The notes: generated from the sequence alone by a model not told the origin. A DNA stretch of 64,000 nucleotides from Pseudomonas oryzihabitans (GCF_014522265.1 NZ_CP017024.1:3632001-3696000), one strand, 5' to 3'. Counted from the first letter of the stretch, positions 1 through 10,371 are shown. Numbers and translations: made by a program.

Positions 1-75
1 GACGGCCGTGGCGTAGTCGGTGCGATGGCGCAGCAGGAAGTCGCGCGCTTCACGGAAGGCGTCGCCGGCGGTCAT
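1..75 (-). CDS. N-terminal fragment, possibly AMP-dependent acyl-CoA synthetase
   Basis: Twenty-five codons of an open frame begin with ATG at 75 and run off the left edge of the window. The translation begins MTAGDAFREARDFLLRHRTD. From memory this resembles the N-terminus of AMP-binding acyl-CoA synthetases encoded beside LysR regulators in Pseudomonas, but a fragment this short cannot prove it. It is divergent from the LysR gene at 284, a usual arrangement for a LysR regulator and its target. The product call is a guess; that a gene starts here is fairly likely. Confidence 0.35.
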   Translation of the reverse strand, partial: MTAGDAFREARDFLLRHRTDYATAV

Positions 76-283
76 GGGCGATTCCCCGCGGCCTGCAGGG
101 GCGGGAAGGAAGGGCAGCGTCCGGCCTGGCGCCGGGATGGGGCGTGCGGGTGGGTCATGGTGGTCTGCTCTTTATTGTTGTTGGCAGGCAGAGATTCGCG
201 CCGTCACCGCTCGTGACGCGACCTGGTAAGCAGTATAGTTCCGGCAAAAGTCCCCTGGCTTCCGACAAAAACGCCCGACCGAT

Positions 284-1240
284 ATGCAAAAATCCAATAA
301 CCCGGCGGGACGTCTCGACTGGGACGATCTCAGATTCTTCCTCGAAGTGGCGCGCACCCAGAAGGCCAGCGCCGCCGCCCGGCGACTGGGGGTGGACTAC
401 ACCACCGTTTCGCGGCGGATCGCCGCCCTGGAAAAGGCGCTGGGGGCGCTGCTGTTCGAGAAGTCGCGCAGCACCGGCTTCAGCCTCACCATGGAAGGAC
501 AGCGCCTGCTGGTGCACGCGGAAACCCTGGAAAGCACCCTGCAGACCGCCTGCGAGCAGATCTCCGACACCCGACTGGCGCCGTCCGGCCAGGTGCGCAT
601 CGGCGCCACCGAAGGCTTCGGCAGCTACTTCGTCGCGCCCCAGCTGAGCTTCTTCCAGGATCGCTATCCCGGCATCACCCTGGAGGTGCTGCCGGTGCCG
701 CACTTCGTCAACCTGTCGCGTCGCGAAGCCGACATCGCCATCACCCTGGAGCGGCCCGAGCGCGGGCCCTATGTCTGCCGCAAGCTCTGCGACTACCGCC
801 TGCGGCTCTATGCCACCGCCGACTACCTGGCCAGCCACCCACCCGTCACGCAGCTGGCCGATCTGCAGCGCCACAGATTCATCACCTACGTCGACGATCT
901 CGCCTTCAGCCCCGAGCTGCTCTATCTGGAGCGCATCCTGCCCGAGGCCAGCAGCGGCCTGCGCAGCACCAGCGTGATCGCCCAATACCAGGCGGCCCTG
1001 TGCGGGCACGCCCTGGCCATCCTGCCGTGCTTTGTCGCCGAACCCGATCCGCGGCTGGTGGCGCTCCTGCCGGAGCAGATCCAGATCACCCGGCAATTCT
1101 GGCTCTATTACCGCGAAGACCTGCGCCGCCTGCGGCGCATCACCCTGGTGACCGACTATCTGCGCGCCTGCACCGACGCCAATCGGGGCTTCCTGCTCGG
1201 TGAAACCCGCGCCCCGGTGCTGGGCTGGCCGGCATCCTGA
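284..1240 (+). CDS. LysR family transcriptional regulator
   Basis: A 318-residue protein of normal LysR length. Residues about 12-71 form the winged helix-turn-helix: the segment with RRLGVDYTTVSRRIAALEKA is the recognition region, and the FFLEVARTQKASAAARRLG stretch is the usual LysR signature. The rest, from about residue 95, is the effector-binding domain (VRIGATEGFGSYFVAPQLS). The start at 284 follows an AT-rich stretch and leaves about 200 bp to the divergent gene ending the left edge, which is its probable target. The effector cannot be read from the sequence. Confidence 0.85.
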   Translation: MQKSNNPAGRLDWDDLRFFLEVARTQKASAAARRLGVDYTTVSRRIAALEKALGALLFEKSRSTGFSLTMEGQRLLVHAETLESTLQTACEQISDTRLAPSGQVRIGATEGFGSYFVAPQLSFFQDRYPGITLEVLPVPHFVNLSRREADIAITLERPERGPYVCRKLCDYRLRLYATADYLASHPPVTQLADLQRHRFITYVDDLAFSPELLYLERILPEASSGLRSTSVIAQYQAALCGHALAILPCFVAEPDPRLVALLPEQIQITRQFWLYYREDLRRLRRITLVTDYLRACTDANRGFLLGETRAPVLGWPAS

Positions 1241-1326
1241 AGCCCGTCGCCAATCGCTGCGGCACCCCGGGACCCGGCTGGGGTCTCAGAGCTGTCGGTC
1301 GTCCGTCGACGGCCTCCGGTGAACAC

Positions 1327-1785
1327 ATGGGAACGGCAATGGAACGATATCAGGCATTGAGTCAGGCGCTGAGCAAGGCGGCCGAGCGGGAAGAAGCCTA
1401 CTGGCAGGGACTGGAGCGCCGTCTGCATGAATTGCCGGACTGCTTCACCCGCTACCTGGGACTCACCCCCGCGGATCAGGTGGATGCCGGGCTGGGCCTG
1501 GAAAAGCGCGTCGATGGCAATATCGTGCGCGAGCTGGAGGTCTATGCCCGTTACGACCTCACGGTGATCGTCGATGACCTCGCCGGCACCCCGCAGACCT
1601 TCGCCATCGGCCTGTCCTTCTTCTATACCAACGACCATTTCGTGCTGAAGGAGCGTGACGGCGAGTTCTCCGTCACCCTCGAACCCCAGGACGATCCCGA
1701 TCGCTTCTGGGCCGAAGGCTGCCGCGAGATCTACGACTCCCTGGCCCGCCGTATCCGCGGCAAGACCCTGCCGGCCATCGAGTAG
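1327..1785 (+). CDS. conserved hypothetical protein
   Basis: A 152-residue acidic soluble protein that I do not recognise. It has no signal peptide, membrane segment or cysteine cluster apart from isolated cysteines. The N-terminal third is helical and rich in Glu/Arg (AEREEAYWQGLERRLHELP); the middle has alternating hydrophobic residues typical of beta strands (YDLTVIVDDL, FAIGLSFFYT). The start could be 1327 (MGTAME) or 1339 (MERYQ); neither has a strong ribosome-binding site. It stands alone between the LysR gene and the convergent dehydrogenase, and its codon use matches its neighbours. Confidence 0.6.
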   Translation: MGTAMERYQALSQALSKAAEREEAYWQGLERRLHELPDCFTRYLGLTPADQVDAGLGLEKRVDGNIVRELEVYARYDLTVIVDDLAGTPQTFAIGLSFFYTNDHFVLKERDGEFSVTLEPQDDPDRFWAEGCREIYDSLARRIRGKTLPAIE

Positions 1786-1810
1786 CACACTGGCCGGCAG
1801 GCATCTGCGG

Positions 1811-2761
1811 TCAGACCGGCGTGACCAGGCGACCCTCGGAGAAATAGCGCTCCACGTTGGCCAGTACCAGGTCGGCCATGGCCTGGCGGGTCTCGTGGGT
1901 ACCGCTGCCGAGGTGCGGGGTGAGGACCACGTTGTCCAGCGTCAGTAGCGCGGCGGGCACCGCGGGCTCCTCGGCGAAGACATCCAGGCCGGCGCCGCCT
2001 AGGCTGCCGGCTTGCAAGGCGGCCACCAGGGCGGGCTCGTCGACCACACTCCCGCGGGCGATGTTGATGAGATAGCCACGGGGCCCCAGGGCGGCGAGGA
2101 TTCGCGCATCGACCAGTCCATCGGTGGCCGGTCCGCCGGGTAGCGACAGGACCAGGAAGTCCGCCGCCTTGGCCAGGTCTTCCAGCTCGGCGTGATAACG
2201 ATAGGGGACGTCCGGTTGCCGCTGGCGACCGTGGTAGGCCACCTCCATGCCGAAGGCCTCGACCCGGCGGGCGATGCTCTTGCCGATATTGCCCAGGCCG
2301 ACGATGCCGCAAGTCTTGCCGGCCAGGCGCGAGGTCAGTGGAAACTTGCCCTGCTGCCAGTCACCGCGGCGCACGAAGCGATCCGCGGCGCTGATGCCCC
2401 GCGCCACATCGATCAGCAGGGCGAAGGCGGTGTCGGCGACGCAGTCGTCCAGCACGCCCGGGGTATTGCTCACCACCACGCCCAGATCCCGGGCGGCGGC
2501 GATGTCGATGCTGTCGTAGCCCACCCCGAAACTGAACACCGCCTTCAGGCCAGGCAGGGCGCTCATCAGCTCGCGCGTCGCGCCATACACCCCGGAGGTG
2601 ACCAGGGCCACCACGTCCTGACCACGCGCGGCGAGCAGGGCGGACGGGTCGGGTGCTTCCCAGAGCCGCAGCACCTCATGGCGTGAAGTGAGGGCGTCCT
2701 GCAGGGCAGGCAGCAGCGGACCCACCTGCAGCAGCAGTGGACGTTCGTTCTGTTCAGGCAT
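1811..2761 (-). CDS. NAD(P)-dependent 2-hydroxyacid dehydrogenase (glyoxylate/hydroxypyruvate reductase type)
   Basis: A 316-residue D-isomer-specific 2-hydroxyacid dehydrogenase, reducing 2-oxoacids such as glyoxylate or hydroxypyruvate in the cytoplasm. The Rossmann motif GLGNIG is at residues 155-160. The catalytic triad is in place: Arg236 (NIARGS), Glu265 (FAEEP) and His283 (TPHLGSGTHE). I start it at the ATG at 2761 (MPEQNERP); the open frame extends further upstream but that part is low-complexity and unlike the family. It lies 55 bp downstream of the Nramp-like gene on the same strand and is probably co-transcribed with it. The exact substrate is unknown. Confidence 0.85.
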   Translation of the reverse strand: MPEQNERPLLLQVGPLLPALQDALTSRHEVLRLWEAPDPSALLAARGQDVVALVTSGVYGATRELMSALPGLKAVFSFGVGYDSIDIAAARDLGVVVSNTPGVLDDCVADTAFALLIDVARGISAADRFVRRGDWQQGKFPLTSRLAGKTCGIVGLGNIGKSIARRVEAFGMEVAYHGRQRQPDVPYRYHAELEDLAKAADFLVLSLPGGPATDGLVDARILAALGPRGYLINIARGSVVDEPALVAALQAGSLGGAGLDVFAEEPAVPAALLTLDNVVLTPHLGSGTHETRQAMADLVLANVERYFSEGRLVTPV

Positions 2762-2816
2762 CTCTAGACTCCTTGAAGAAAGCGGGGGCGGCGAACCCGC
2801 CCCGAAACGGCAGGGC

Positions 2817-4124
2817 TCAGTCCAGCAACTGCAGGCCCAACTGGATCGCGACCCAGATCGCCAGCAGGGTGGCAAAGCCCAGCGCCAGATTCTCGAACCA
2901 GTTGTTGCGGTACTTGTCGCCCAGCAGCGACTTCTGGTTGGACATGATCAGCAGCCCCAGGGAGATCACCGGCAGGCCGACGATGTTGAGGGCATTCACG
3001 CCAATGGTCAGGGTCACGAAGTCGGGCATGCCCGGCAGCGACCATACCAGCGGCGTCACCAGGATGAAGAGCAGGAACCACCTGTGCGCCGGGTCCTTGT
3101 GAAAGGTCTTGCCATAGCGTTCGCGGCGTTCCGGACGGATGTGCTGCAGGGCATCGGTGATCAGCATGGGGAAGGCGGTGGTCTTGCCCACCACGCTGGC
3201 GAACAGGGTGGCGAAGACCCCGGTGAAGAAAATCAGCCAGCCGCCGGTGCCGAAGAACAGCTCCAGGGCCGCACCCAGGTCGCTCAGGGTATTCACCTGC
3301 AGGCCATTGGGTCTGAGGATCTCCACCCCGACCACCCAGATGGCTAGGTTGATGACGATGCCGACCACCACCGCGAAGAGCAGGTCGTTGCGCTGGATGC
3401 GCTTGTGTTCCGGGCCGGTCCAGCCCTTTTCCTTCATCACATAGGGATGCACGAAGTTGGCGATGGAGCCGGCCACGGCGCCGATCACCGATACGGCCAC
3501 CAGCAGGGCGCCGTGCACGCCTTCGTCCGGCGGGATGCTGAAGCCGATGGTGCCGCGCAGGATTCCGCCCAGGTCCGGACCCGACATTACCGCCAGGGTG
3601 ATGAAGGCCAGAGTCATGACGGCCAGCAACACCTTCATCACCCCCTCGATCAGCGCATAGAAGTTGCGGCCCACCAGCAGCCAGACCGCGATCACCACCG
3701 CCACCGAGCAGAGCAGCGGCTGGTCGAGGTGGAGCAGGGTGGCCAGGGCTTCGCCGGCGCCCTTGAGCATGTAGGCGTTGGTCAGGTGCCCCATGATCAG
3801 CGCATAGCCGAGCATGAACCAGGCGAACACCGGGTGCAGCTGGGCATAGCCTTCGAGGATCGACATGCCGCGGTTATTGCACAGCTGGAAACGGGCGATG
3901 ATGTTGACGATGAGAAAGCGCAGCAGCAGGGACACCGCCAGCACCCACATCATGGCGTAGCCGTAGTTGGCCCCTGCCACCGAGGAGGTGATGAGGTCCC
4001 CGGCGCCCAGCCAGGACAGCACCGCAATGATGCCAGGCCCCAGCAGCTTCGCCAGGCGGCGCAGGCCGGAGCTCTGCTCCTTGCTCTCGGGTATGGATTT
4101 CTCGACGGAACCAGATTGGTCCAT
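2817..4124 (-). CDS. Nramp-like divalent metal/small-solute transporter
   Basis: A 435-residue polytopic inner-membrane protein with about 11 predicted membrane segments, of Nramp fold (GPGIIAVLSWLGAGD start, Arg-rich NRGMS loop, LTNAYMLKGAGEAL). The canonical TM1 metal-binding motif DPGN is replaced by GAGD, and TM6 carries ANFVHPYVM rather than the classical MPHN-type motif. It therefore belongs to an Nramp-related branch whose substrate may not be Mn(2+) or Fe(2+). It heads an operon with the hydroxyacid dehydrogenase, which hints at a metabolite-linked role. A 12-bp palindrome lies about 90 bp upstream. Confidence 0.75.
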   Translation of the reverse strand: MDQSGSVEKSIPESKEQSSGLRRLAKLLGPGIIAVLSWLGAGDLITSSVAGANYGYAMMWVLAVSLLLRFLIVNIIARFQLCNNRGMSILEGYAQLHPVFAWFMLGYALIMGHLTNAYMLKGAGEALATLLHLDQPLLCSVAVVIAVWLLVGRNFYALIEGVMKVLLAVMTLAFITLAVMSGPDLGGILRGTIGFSIPPDEGVHGALLVAVSVIGAVAGSIANFVHPYVMKEKGWTGPEHKRIQRNDLLFAVVVGIVINLAIWVVGVEILRPNGLQVNTLSDLGAALELFFGTGGWLIFFTGVFATLFASVVGKTTAFPMLITDALQHIRPERRERYGKTFHKDPAHRWFLLFILVTPLVWSLPGMPDFVTLTIGVNALNIVGLPVISLGLLIMSNQKSLLGDKYRNNWFENLALGFATLLAIWVAIQLGLQLLD

Positions 4125-4213
4125 TAGGGCGGTTCTCCTAACGATTGTTGTTGTTGTGAATAGGGCCGGAGGCGGCCTCTTCGTTAGCTTGCCCTTCAGG
4201 GTTTAGCACTACA

Positions 4214-4225
4214 TACGACGTCGTA
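4214..4225. promoter_or_regulatory. 12-bp perfect palindrome, candidate operator
   Basis: The sequence tacgacgtcgta is a perfect palindrome centred between 4219 and 4220, in the divergent gap between the Nramp-like gene (start 4124) and tig (start 4406). Its position about 90 bp before the Nramp-like gene suits an operator. Its shape resembles FadR/GntR-type operators, but no regulator gene is adjacent. Confidence 0.4.
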
Positions 4226-4315
4226 CAACTATATGCGGGCAACAAAATGTTGCTCTCGACGCGCTCGTTCAGGCTTCCTTCGGCAGTGCCCGTACGCACC
4301 GCTGGATCAAGCCAG

Positions 4316-4344
4316 GTGACTTCGCCTGAGACTGTCTCTAGAAT
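4316..4344 (+). promoter_or_regulatory. sigma-70 type promoter for tig
   Basis: gtgact at 4316-4321 and tagaat at 4339-4344 are separated by 17 bp. They would start transcription near 4350, leaving a leader of about 55 nt before the tig ATG. The -10 is one base from consensus. Confidence 0.45.
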
Positions 4345-4405
4345 GGTCGCCCTTGATTCTGGGGGGTCGGAGTGCCGGCCTGTTTCTGTGCCACGAGGAA
4401 TATCC

Positions 4406-5716
4406 ATGCAAGTTTCCGTTGAAAACACCTCTGCTCTCGAGCGTCGCATGACCATTGGCGTGCCGGCCGAGCGTATTGAAACCGAAGTGAACAAGCGTCT
4501 GCAGCAGACTGCACGGCGTGCCAAGGTTCCCGGTTTCCGCCCGGGCAAGGTACCCATGAGCGTCATCCGCCAGCGCTACGAAGCCTCGGCTCGTCAGGAA
4601 GCCTTGGGTGATCTCATTCAGGAAACCTTCTACGAAGCCGTTGTCGAGCAGAAGCTCAACCCGGCCGGCGCACCCGCCGTCGAACCCAAGGTGTTCGAAA
4701 AGGGCAAGGACCTGGAATACGTTGCCACCTTCGAAGTCTTCCCCGAGTTCGAAGTCAAGGGCCTGGACGGCATCGAGATCGAGCGTCAGGACGCAAGCGT
4801 TGAAGACGCCGACATCGACAAGATGCTCGACGTGCTGCGCAAGCAGGGCACCCGTTATGAAGCCGTTGACCGCGCTGCCGCCAACGATGACCAGCTCACC
4901 CTGGACTTCGTCGGTACCCAGGACGGCGAAGCCTTCGCCGGTGGTTCCGCCGAAGGCACCAAGCTGGTGCTGGGCTCGGGTCGCATGATTCCCGGTTTCG
5001 AAGACGGCCTGGTCGGCGCCAAGGCCGGTGACGAGCGCGTGCTCGACCTGACCTTCCCCGAGGACTACCAGAACCTGGATCTGGCCGGCAAGGCCGCTCA
5101 GTTCAAGGTCACCGTCAAGGAAGTGGCCGCTCCCGAGCTGCCCGAACTGAACGAAGCCTTCTTCAAGCAGTTTGGTGTGGAAGAGACCACCGTCGAAGGT
5201 TTCCGCGCCGAAGTGCGCAAGAACATGGATCGCGAGCTGCGCCAGGCCCTCAAGACCAAGGTCAAGAACCAGGTCATGGACGGTCTGCTGGCCGCCAACC
5301 AGATCGACGTCCCGGCCGCCCTGATCAGCAACGAAGTGGATCGTCTGCGCGTTCAGGCCGTCCAGCAGTTCGGTGGCAACATCCAGCCCGAGCAACTGCC
5401 GGCCGAGCTGTTCAGCGAGCAGGCCAAGCGCCGCGTGCTGCTGGGTCTGATCATCGCCGAGATGGTCAAGCAGTTCGAGCTCAAGCCCGATGACGCCCGC
5501 GTCCGCGAGCTGATCGAGGAAATGGCTGCGGCCTATCAGGAGCCCGAGCAGGTAGTGAAGTGGTACTACCAGAACGAGCAGCAGCTGAACGAAGTGCGTT
5601 CGGTTGTACTGGAAGAACAAGTCGTGGATACTGTCCTCAAGCAGGCAAAAGTCACCGACAAGCAGGTCTCCTACGAGGACGCGGTCAAACCGGCCGAGGC
5701 TCCGCAAGCAGCCTGA
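4406..5716 (+). CDS. tig: trigger factor (ribosome-associated chaperone, peptidyl-prolyl isomerase)
   Basis: A 436-residue trigger factor, which binds at the ribosome exit tunnel and folds nascent chains. The N-terminal ribosome-binding domain carries the signature motif GFRPGKVP (about residues 43-50); the FKBP-type isomerase domain follows (about 160-245, with [16 protein letters not shown]), and the C-terminal chaperone domain ends the protein. The ATG at 4406 is chosen because [14 protein letters not shown] is the family N-terminus and gaggaa lies 5 nt upstream. It is the first gene of the tig-clpP-clpX-lon set; a hairpin terminator follows the stop. Confidence 0.97.
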   Translation: MQVSVENTSALERRMTIGVPAERIETEVNKRLQQTARRAKVPGFRPGKVPMSVIRQRYEASARQEALGDLIQETFYEAVVEQKLNPAGAPAVEPKVFEKGKDLEYVATFEVFPEFEVKGLDGIEIERQDASVEDADIDKMLDVLRKQGTRYEAVDRAAANDDQLTLDFVGTQDGEAFAGGSAEGTKLVLGSGRMIPGFEDGLVGAKAGDERVLDLTFPEDYQNLDLAGKAAQFKVTVKEVAAPELPELNEAFFKQFGVEETTVEGFRAEVRKNMDRELRQALKTKVKNQVMDGLLAANQIDVPAALISNEVDRLRVQAVQQFGGNIQPEQLPAELFSEQAKRRVLLGLIIAEMVKQFELKPDDARVRELIEEMAAAYQEPEQVVKWYYQNEQQLNEVRSVVLEEQVVDTVLKQAKVTDKQVSYEDAVKPAEAPQAA

Positions 5717-5740
5717 TCTGCCTCCAGTTGCTAGTTCACC

Positions 5741-5772
5741 TAAGCCAGCCTCGTGCTGGCTTATGTGTTTTT
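5741..5772 (+). terminator. intrinsic terminator after tig
   Basis: A 9-bp stem (taagccagc / gctggctta) with a 5-nt loop is followed by a T-rich tail. It lies between tig and clpP, so it probably attenuates rather than isolates the two genes. Confidence 0.7.
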
Positions 5773-5806
5773 GACAGGTTATCCAGATAGGGAGCTAGTG
5801 CAGGAC

Positions 5807-6448
5807 ATGTCCCGCAATTCATACATGCAATCCATGCCCGATATTCAAGCCGCTGGCGGTCTGGTACCCATGGTGGTGGAACAATCCGCCCGGGGCGAAC
5901 GCGCCTATGACATCTACTCCCGGCTGCTCAAGGAGCGGGTCATCTTCCTGGTGGGTCAGGTCGAGGACTACATGGCCAACCTGGTCGTCGCCCAGCTGCT
6001 GTTCCTGGAAGCGGAGAATCCTGACAAGGACATCCACCTCTACATCAACAGCCCGGGTGGTTCGGTGACCGCTGGCATGTCGATCTACGACACCATGCAG
6101 TTCATCAAGCCTGACGTCTCCACCATCTGCATCGGCCAGGCCTGCAGCATGGGCGCCCTGCTGCTGGCAGGCGGCGCCGCCGAGAAGCGCTTCTGCCTGC
6201 CGCATTCGCGGATGATGATTCACCAGCCCCTGGGCGGCTTCCAGGGTCAGGCGTCGGACATCGAAATTCACGCCCGTGAAATTCTGACCATCCGTGAGCG
6301 TCTGAACAAGGTACTGGCGCATCACACCGGTCAGCCCATGGACGTGATCGCCCGCGATACCGACCGTGACAACTTCATGAGTGGCCCCGAAGCCGTTGCC
6401 TACGGCCTGATCGACAAGGTCCTCGAGAAGCGCAACATCCCCGCCTGA
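5807..6448 (+). CDS. clpP: ATP-dependent Clp protease proteolytic subunit
   Basis: A 213-residue ClpP, the serine peptidase that forms two seven-membered rings and works with ClpX or ClpA. The catalytic triad is visible: Ser114 in ACSMGA, His139 in MMIHQP and Asp188 in DTDRDNF. The start is set at 5807 ([12 protein letters not shown]), which gives the usual short propeptide; the open frame extends upstream through the tig terminator and is not coding there. clpX follows after 119 bp. The stop codon lies in a small tandem repeat of ccccgcctga (6439-6458). Confidence 0.97.
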   Translation: MSRNSYMQSMPDIQAAGGLVPMVVEQSARGERAYDIYSRLLKERVIFLVGQVEDYMANLVVAQLLFLEAENPDKDIHLYINSPGGSVTAGMSIYDTMQFIKPDVSTICIGQACSMGALLLAGGAAEKRFCLPHSRMMIHQPLGGFQGQASDIEIHAREILTIRERLNKVLAHHTGQPMDVIARDTDRDNFMSGPEAVAYGLIDKVLEKRNIPA

Positions 6449-6471
6449 CCCCGCCTGACCCCGCCTCGACC

Positions 6472-6501
6472 ACCTGCCCAGGCGCCGTCGTTTGGGCAGG
6501 T
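6472..6501 (+). other. hairpin between clpP and clpX
   Basis: acctgccca (6472-6480) and tgggcaggt (6493-6501) form a perfect 9-bp stem with a 12-nt loop. No T-tract follows, so it is more likely an mRNA processing or stability element than a terminator. Confidence 0.4.
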
Positions 6502-6567
6502 AGGCTTGAAAAACCGTGCAATAGGCTCCATCTTGTTGATGTAAGCACATTCCATTGGATCGATCGA

Positions 6568-7848
6568 ATGACAGATACGCGCAATAGCGACGATAACGGC
6601 AAGCTGCTTTACTGCTCCTTCTGCGGCAAGAGTCAGCACGAAGTACGTAAATTGATCGCTGGACCCTCCGTCTTCATCTGCGACGAATGCGTCGACCTGT
6701 GCAATGACATCATCCGCGAGGAAGTCCAGGAAGCTCAGGCCGAAAGCAATGCGCACAAGCTGCCAGCGCCGAAGGAAATCAGCGCTATCCTCGACCAGTA
6801 TGTCATTGGTCAGCAGCGTGCCAAGCGGGTCCTCGCCGTTGCCGTCTACAACCACTACAAGCGTCTGAATCAGCGCGAGAAGAAAGACGACGTCGAGCTG
6901 GGCAAGAGCAACATCCTGCTCATCGGTCCGACCGGTTCGGGCAAGACCCTGCTGGCGGAAACGCTGGCGCGCCTGCTCAACGTACCTTTCACCATCGCCG
7001 ATGCCACCACGCTGACCGAAGCCGGTTATGTGGGTGAGGACGTCGAGAACATCATTCAGAAGTTGCTGCAGAAGTGCGACTACGATGTGGAAAAGGCCCA
7101 GATGGGCATCGTCTACATCGACGAAATCGACAAGATCTCGCGCAAGTCCGACAACCCCTCCATTACCCGTGACGTCTCGGGCGAGGGTGTGCAGCAGGCC
7201 TTGCTGAAGCTGATCGAAGGTACCGTGGCTTCGGTTCCGCCCCAGGGTGGCCGCAAGCATCCCCAGCAGGAATTCCTGCAGGTCGATACCCGCAACATCC
7301 TGTTCATCTGCGGTGGCGCCTTCGCTGGCCTGGAAAAGGTCATCCAGAATCGTTCCACCAAGGGCGGCGGTATTGGCTTCAACGCCGAGGTGCGCAGCGT
7401 GGAGCTGGGCAAGAAGATCGGCGAATCCTTGCGTGACGCCGAGCCCGAGGATCTGGTCAAGTTCGGTCTGATTCCGGAGTTCGTCGGTCGTCTGCCGGTC
7501 ATCGCGACCCTGGACGAGCTGGACGAGCCGGCGCTCATGCAGATCCTGACCGAGCCGAAGAACGCCCTGACCAAGCAGTACGCCAAGCTGTTCGAGATGG
7601 AAGACGTGGATCTGGAGTTCCGTCCCGACGCGCTCAAGGCGGTTGCCCGCAAGGCTCTGGAGCGCAAGACCGGTGCCCGGGGTCTGAGATCCATCCTCGA
7701 AGGCATCCTGCTCGAGACCATGTACGAGATTCCTTCGCAGAAGGAAGTCAGCAAGGTGGTCATCGACGAGAGCGTCATCGACGGGAGTTCCCAGCCGCTG
7801 CTCATCTACGAGAACAGCGAGCCCGCCAAGGCGGCGCCGGACGCGTGA
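6568..7848 (+). CDS. clpX: ATP-dependent Clp protease ATP-binding subunit ClpX
   Basis: A 426-residue AAA+ unfoldase that feeds substrates to ClpP. The N-terminal zinc-binding domain has four cysteines (CSFCGKSQ and CDECVDLC, residues about 16-40). Walker A is GPTGSGKT near residue 120, Walker B is VYIDEIDK near 185, and the ClpP-contacting IGF loop is present as IGF in GGGIGFNAE. Length and start are standard. A strong terminator lies just after the stop codon. Confidence 0.98.
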   Translation: MTDTRNSDDNGKLLYCSFCGKSQHEVRKLIAGPSVFICDECVDLCNDIIREEVQEAQAESNAHKLPAPKEISAILDQYVIGQQRAKRVLAVAVYNHYKRLNQREKKDDVELGKSNILLIGPTGSGKTLLAETLARLLNVPFTIADATTLTEAGYVGEDVENIIQKLLQKCDYDVEKAQMGIVYIDEIDKISRKSDNPSITRDVSGEGVQQALLKLIEGTVASVPPQGGRKHPQQEFLQVDTRNILFICGGAFAGLEKVIQNRSTKGGGIGFNAEVRSVELGKKIGESLRDAEPEDLVKFGLIPEFVGRLPVIATLDELDEPALMQILTEPKNALTKQYAKLFEMEDVDLEFRPDALKAVARKALERKTGARGLRSILEGILLETMYEIPSQKEVSKVVIDESVIDGSSQPLLIYENSEPAKAAPDA

Positions 7849-7850
7849 CA

Positions 7851-7872
7851 AAAGGGGCTTCGGCCCCTTTTT
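7851..7872 (+). terminator. intrinsic terminator after clpX
   Basis: aaaggggc and gcccctttt pair around a ttcg tetraloop and are followed by T residues, immediately after the clpX stop codon. Confidence 0.9.
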
Positions 7873-7974
7873 CATTTCAGCGACGGTTGTATTTTGCGGC
7901 GGCCAACCTCATGTTAGGAAAAACCGAGGCCTTAACCGCATCTGCGGCCGATTATTTGCCGAGACCCGTATCCC

Positions 7975-10371
7975 ATGACTACGACGATAGAACTTCCCCT
8001 GCTGCCCCTACGTGACGTAGTGGTCTATCCCCACATGGTCATCCCATTGTTCGTCGGAAGGGAAAAGTCCGTCGAGGCCCTCGAAGCCGCCATGGCTGGC
8101 GACAAGCAGATCCTGCTGGTCGCGCAGAAGAATCCCGGCGATGACGATCCCGCCGCGGATGACATGTATCACATGGGTACGGTGGCAACCGTTCTCCAGC
8201 TGCTCAAGCTGCCCGATGGCACCGTCAAGGTCCTGGTCGAAGGCGAGCAGCGTGGCCGTATCGAGTCCTTCGTCGAAAGCCAGGCCTATGCCCGTGCGCT
8301 GGTCACGTTGATCGAGGACAGCGAAGTCCCGGATCGTGAATCCGAGGTTTTTTCGCGCAGCCTGATGAGTCAGTTCGAGCAGTATGTGCAGCTTGGCAAG
8401 AAGGTCCCCGCCGAAGTGCTGTCCTCGCTCAACAGCATCGAGGATCCCAGCCGCCTGGTCGATACCATGGCCGCCCACATGGCGCTGAAGATCGAGCAGA
8501 AGCAGGAGATCCTCGAGATCACCGAGCTGGGCGCGCGCGTCGAGCACGTGCTGGCCCTGCTGGATGCCGAAATCGACCTCCTGCAGGTGGAGAAGCGCAT
8601 CCGCGGTCGCGTCAAGAAGCAGATGGAGCGCAGCCAGCGCGAGTACTATCTCAACGAACAGATGAAGGCCATCCAGAAAGAACTGGGTGACATCGACGAA
8701 GGACACAACGAGGTCGATGACCTCAAGCGTCGTATCGAAGCGGCCGGTCTACCCAAGGATGCCCTGACCAAGGCCAATGCCGAGCTGAACAAGCTCAAGC
8801 AGATGTCGCCGATGTCCGCTGAAGCCACCGTGGTGCGCTCCTACATCGACTGGCTGGTCAACGTGCCGTGGCAGGCCGAGAGCAAGGTCCGCCTGGACCT
8901 GGGCCGTGCCGAGGAAGTCCTCGACAAGGATCACTACGGTCTTGAAGAGGTGAAGGAACGCATCCTCGAATACCTCGCCGTGCAGAAGCGCGTGAAGAAG
9001 GTACGCGGCCCGGTGCTGTGCCTGGTCGGCCCGCCTGGCGTGGGCAAGACTTCCCTGGCCGAGTCCATCGCTCGCTCCACCGGTCGCAAGTTCGTGCGCA
9101 TGGCCCTGGGTGGCGTGCGTGACGAAGCCGAGATCCGCGGTCACCGTCGCACCTACATCGGCTCCATGCCGGGTCGCCTCATCCAGAAGATGACCAAGGT
9201 CGGGGTGCGCAATCCGCTGTTCCTGCTCGACGAAATCGACAAGATGGGCAACGACATGCGTGGCGATCCTGCCTCCGCATTGCTCGAGGTCCTGGACCCG
9301 GAGCAGAACCACACCTTCAACGACCATTACCTCGAAGTGGACTATGACCTCTCCGACGTGATGTTCGTCTGCACTGCCAACTCCATGAACATTCCGGCGC
9401 CGCTGCTGGACCGCATGGAAGTGATTCGCCTGCCGGGCTATACCGAGGCGGAAAAGGTCAACATCGCCATCCGCTACCTGATTCCCAAGCAGGTCAAGGC
9501 CAATGGCCTGAAGAAGGGCGAGGTGGAGTTCGATGAAGACGCCCTGCGCGACATCATCCGCTACTACACCCGCGAAGCGGGCGTTCGGAGCCTGGAACGG
9601 CAGGTCGCCAAGGTCTGCCGCAAGGTGGTCAAGCAGCACGCCCTGAGCAAGGAGCGTACCGCCAGCGTCACCGTGGACACCCTGGAGCACTGGCTGGGCG
9701 TGCGCAAGTTCCGCTACGGTCTCGCCGAGCAGCAGGATCAGATCGGTCAGGTGACCGGCCTGGCCTGGACCCAGGTAGGTGGCGAATTGCTGACCATCGA
9801 GTCCGCGGTCGTTCCCGGCAAGGGCCAAATGATCAAGACCGGCTCGCTGGGCGACGTGATGGCCGAGTCCATCACCGCGGCCCTGACCGTGGTCCGCAGC
9901 CGTGGCCGCAGCCTGGGTATTCCCAAGGACTTCCACGAGAAGCACGACATCCATATCCACGTACCCGAAGGCGCGACGCCCAAGGACGGTCCGAGTGCCG
10001 GTATCGGCATGTGCACGGCGCTGGTCTCGGCGGCTACCCGCATTCCGGTCCGGGCCGATGTGGCCATGACCGGCGAGATCACCCTGCGTGGTCAGGTTCT
10101 GGCCATTGGTGGCCTCAAGGAAAAGCTGCTCGCAGCCCACCGCGGCGGCATCCGTACCGTGATCATTCCGGAAGAAAACGTCCGGGATCTGCGGGACATT
10201 CCGGACAACATCAAGGCCGACTTGCAGATCAAGCCAGTCAAATGGATTGACGAGGTCTTGGAGGTTGCGCTGCAATACACGCCGGAGCCGCTTCCGGACG
10301 ATGGTCCGGAGCTCGTCAGCAAGGACGAGAAGCGGGATCAGGAAGGCAAGGAGCGCGTCAGTACCCACTGA
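7975..10371 (+). CDS. lon: Lon protease (ATP-dependent, La)
   Basis: A 798-residue Lon, a cytoplasmic AAA+ serine protease for damaged and regulatory proteins. In order: an N-terminal substrate domain ([19 protein letters not shown], residues 7-25), a coiled-coil region, an AAA+ domain with Walker [10 protein letters not shown] near residue 352, and the protease domain with the Ser-Lys dyad Ser674 ([10 protein letters not shown]) and Lys717 ([10 protein letters not shown]). Full family length. In other pseudomonads hupB comes next; here a terminator and ppiD follow directly. Confidence 0.98.
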   Translation: MTTTIELPLLPLRDVVVYPHMVIPLFVGREKSVEALEAAMAGDKQILLVAQKNPGDDDPAADDMYHMGTVATVLQLLKLPDGTVKVLVEGEQRGRIESFVESQAYARALVTLIEDSEVPDRESEVFSRSLMSQFEQYVQLGKKVPAEVLSSLNSIEDPSRLVDTMAAHMALKIEQKQEILEITELGARVEHVLALLDAEIDLLQVEKRIRGRVKKQMERSQREYYLNEQMKAIQKELGDIDEGHNEVDDLKRRIEAAGLPKDALTKANAELNKLKQMSPMSAEATVVRSYIDWLVNVPWQAESKVRLDLGRAEEVLDKDHYGLEEVKERILEYLAVQKRVKKVRGPVLCLVGPPGVGKTSLAESIARSTGRKFVRMALGGVRDEAEIRGHRRTYIGSMPGRLIQKMTKVGVRNPLFLLDEIDKMGNDMRGDPASALLEVLDPEQNHTFNDHYLEVDYDLSDVMFVCTANSMNIPAPLLDRMEVIRLPGYTEAEKVNIAIRYLIPKQVKANGLKKGEVEFDEDALRDIIRYYTREAGVRSLERQVAKVCRKVVKQHALSKERTASVTVDTLEHWLGVRKFRYGLAEQQDQIGQVTGLAWTQVGGELLTIESAVVPGKGQMIKTGSLGDVMAESITAALTVVRSRGRSLGIPKDFHEKHDIHIHVPEGATPKDGPSAGIGMCTALVSAATRIPVRADVAMTGEITLRGQVLAIGGLKEKLLAAHRGGIRTVIIPEENVRDLRDIPDNIKADLQIKPVKWIDEVLEVALQYTPEPLPDDGPELVSKDEKRDQEGKERVSTH

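Noticed and set aside
6439-6468. Tandem repeat of ccccgcctga at the clpP stop as a regulatory array
   Set aside because: Only two full copies and one partial copy; most likely local slippage.
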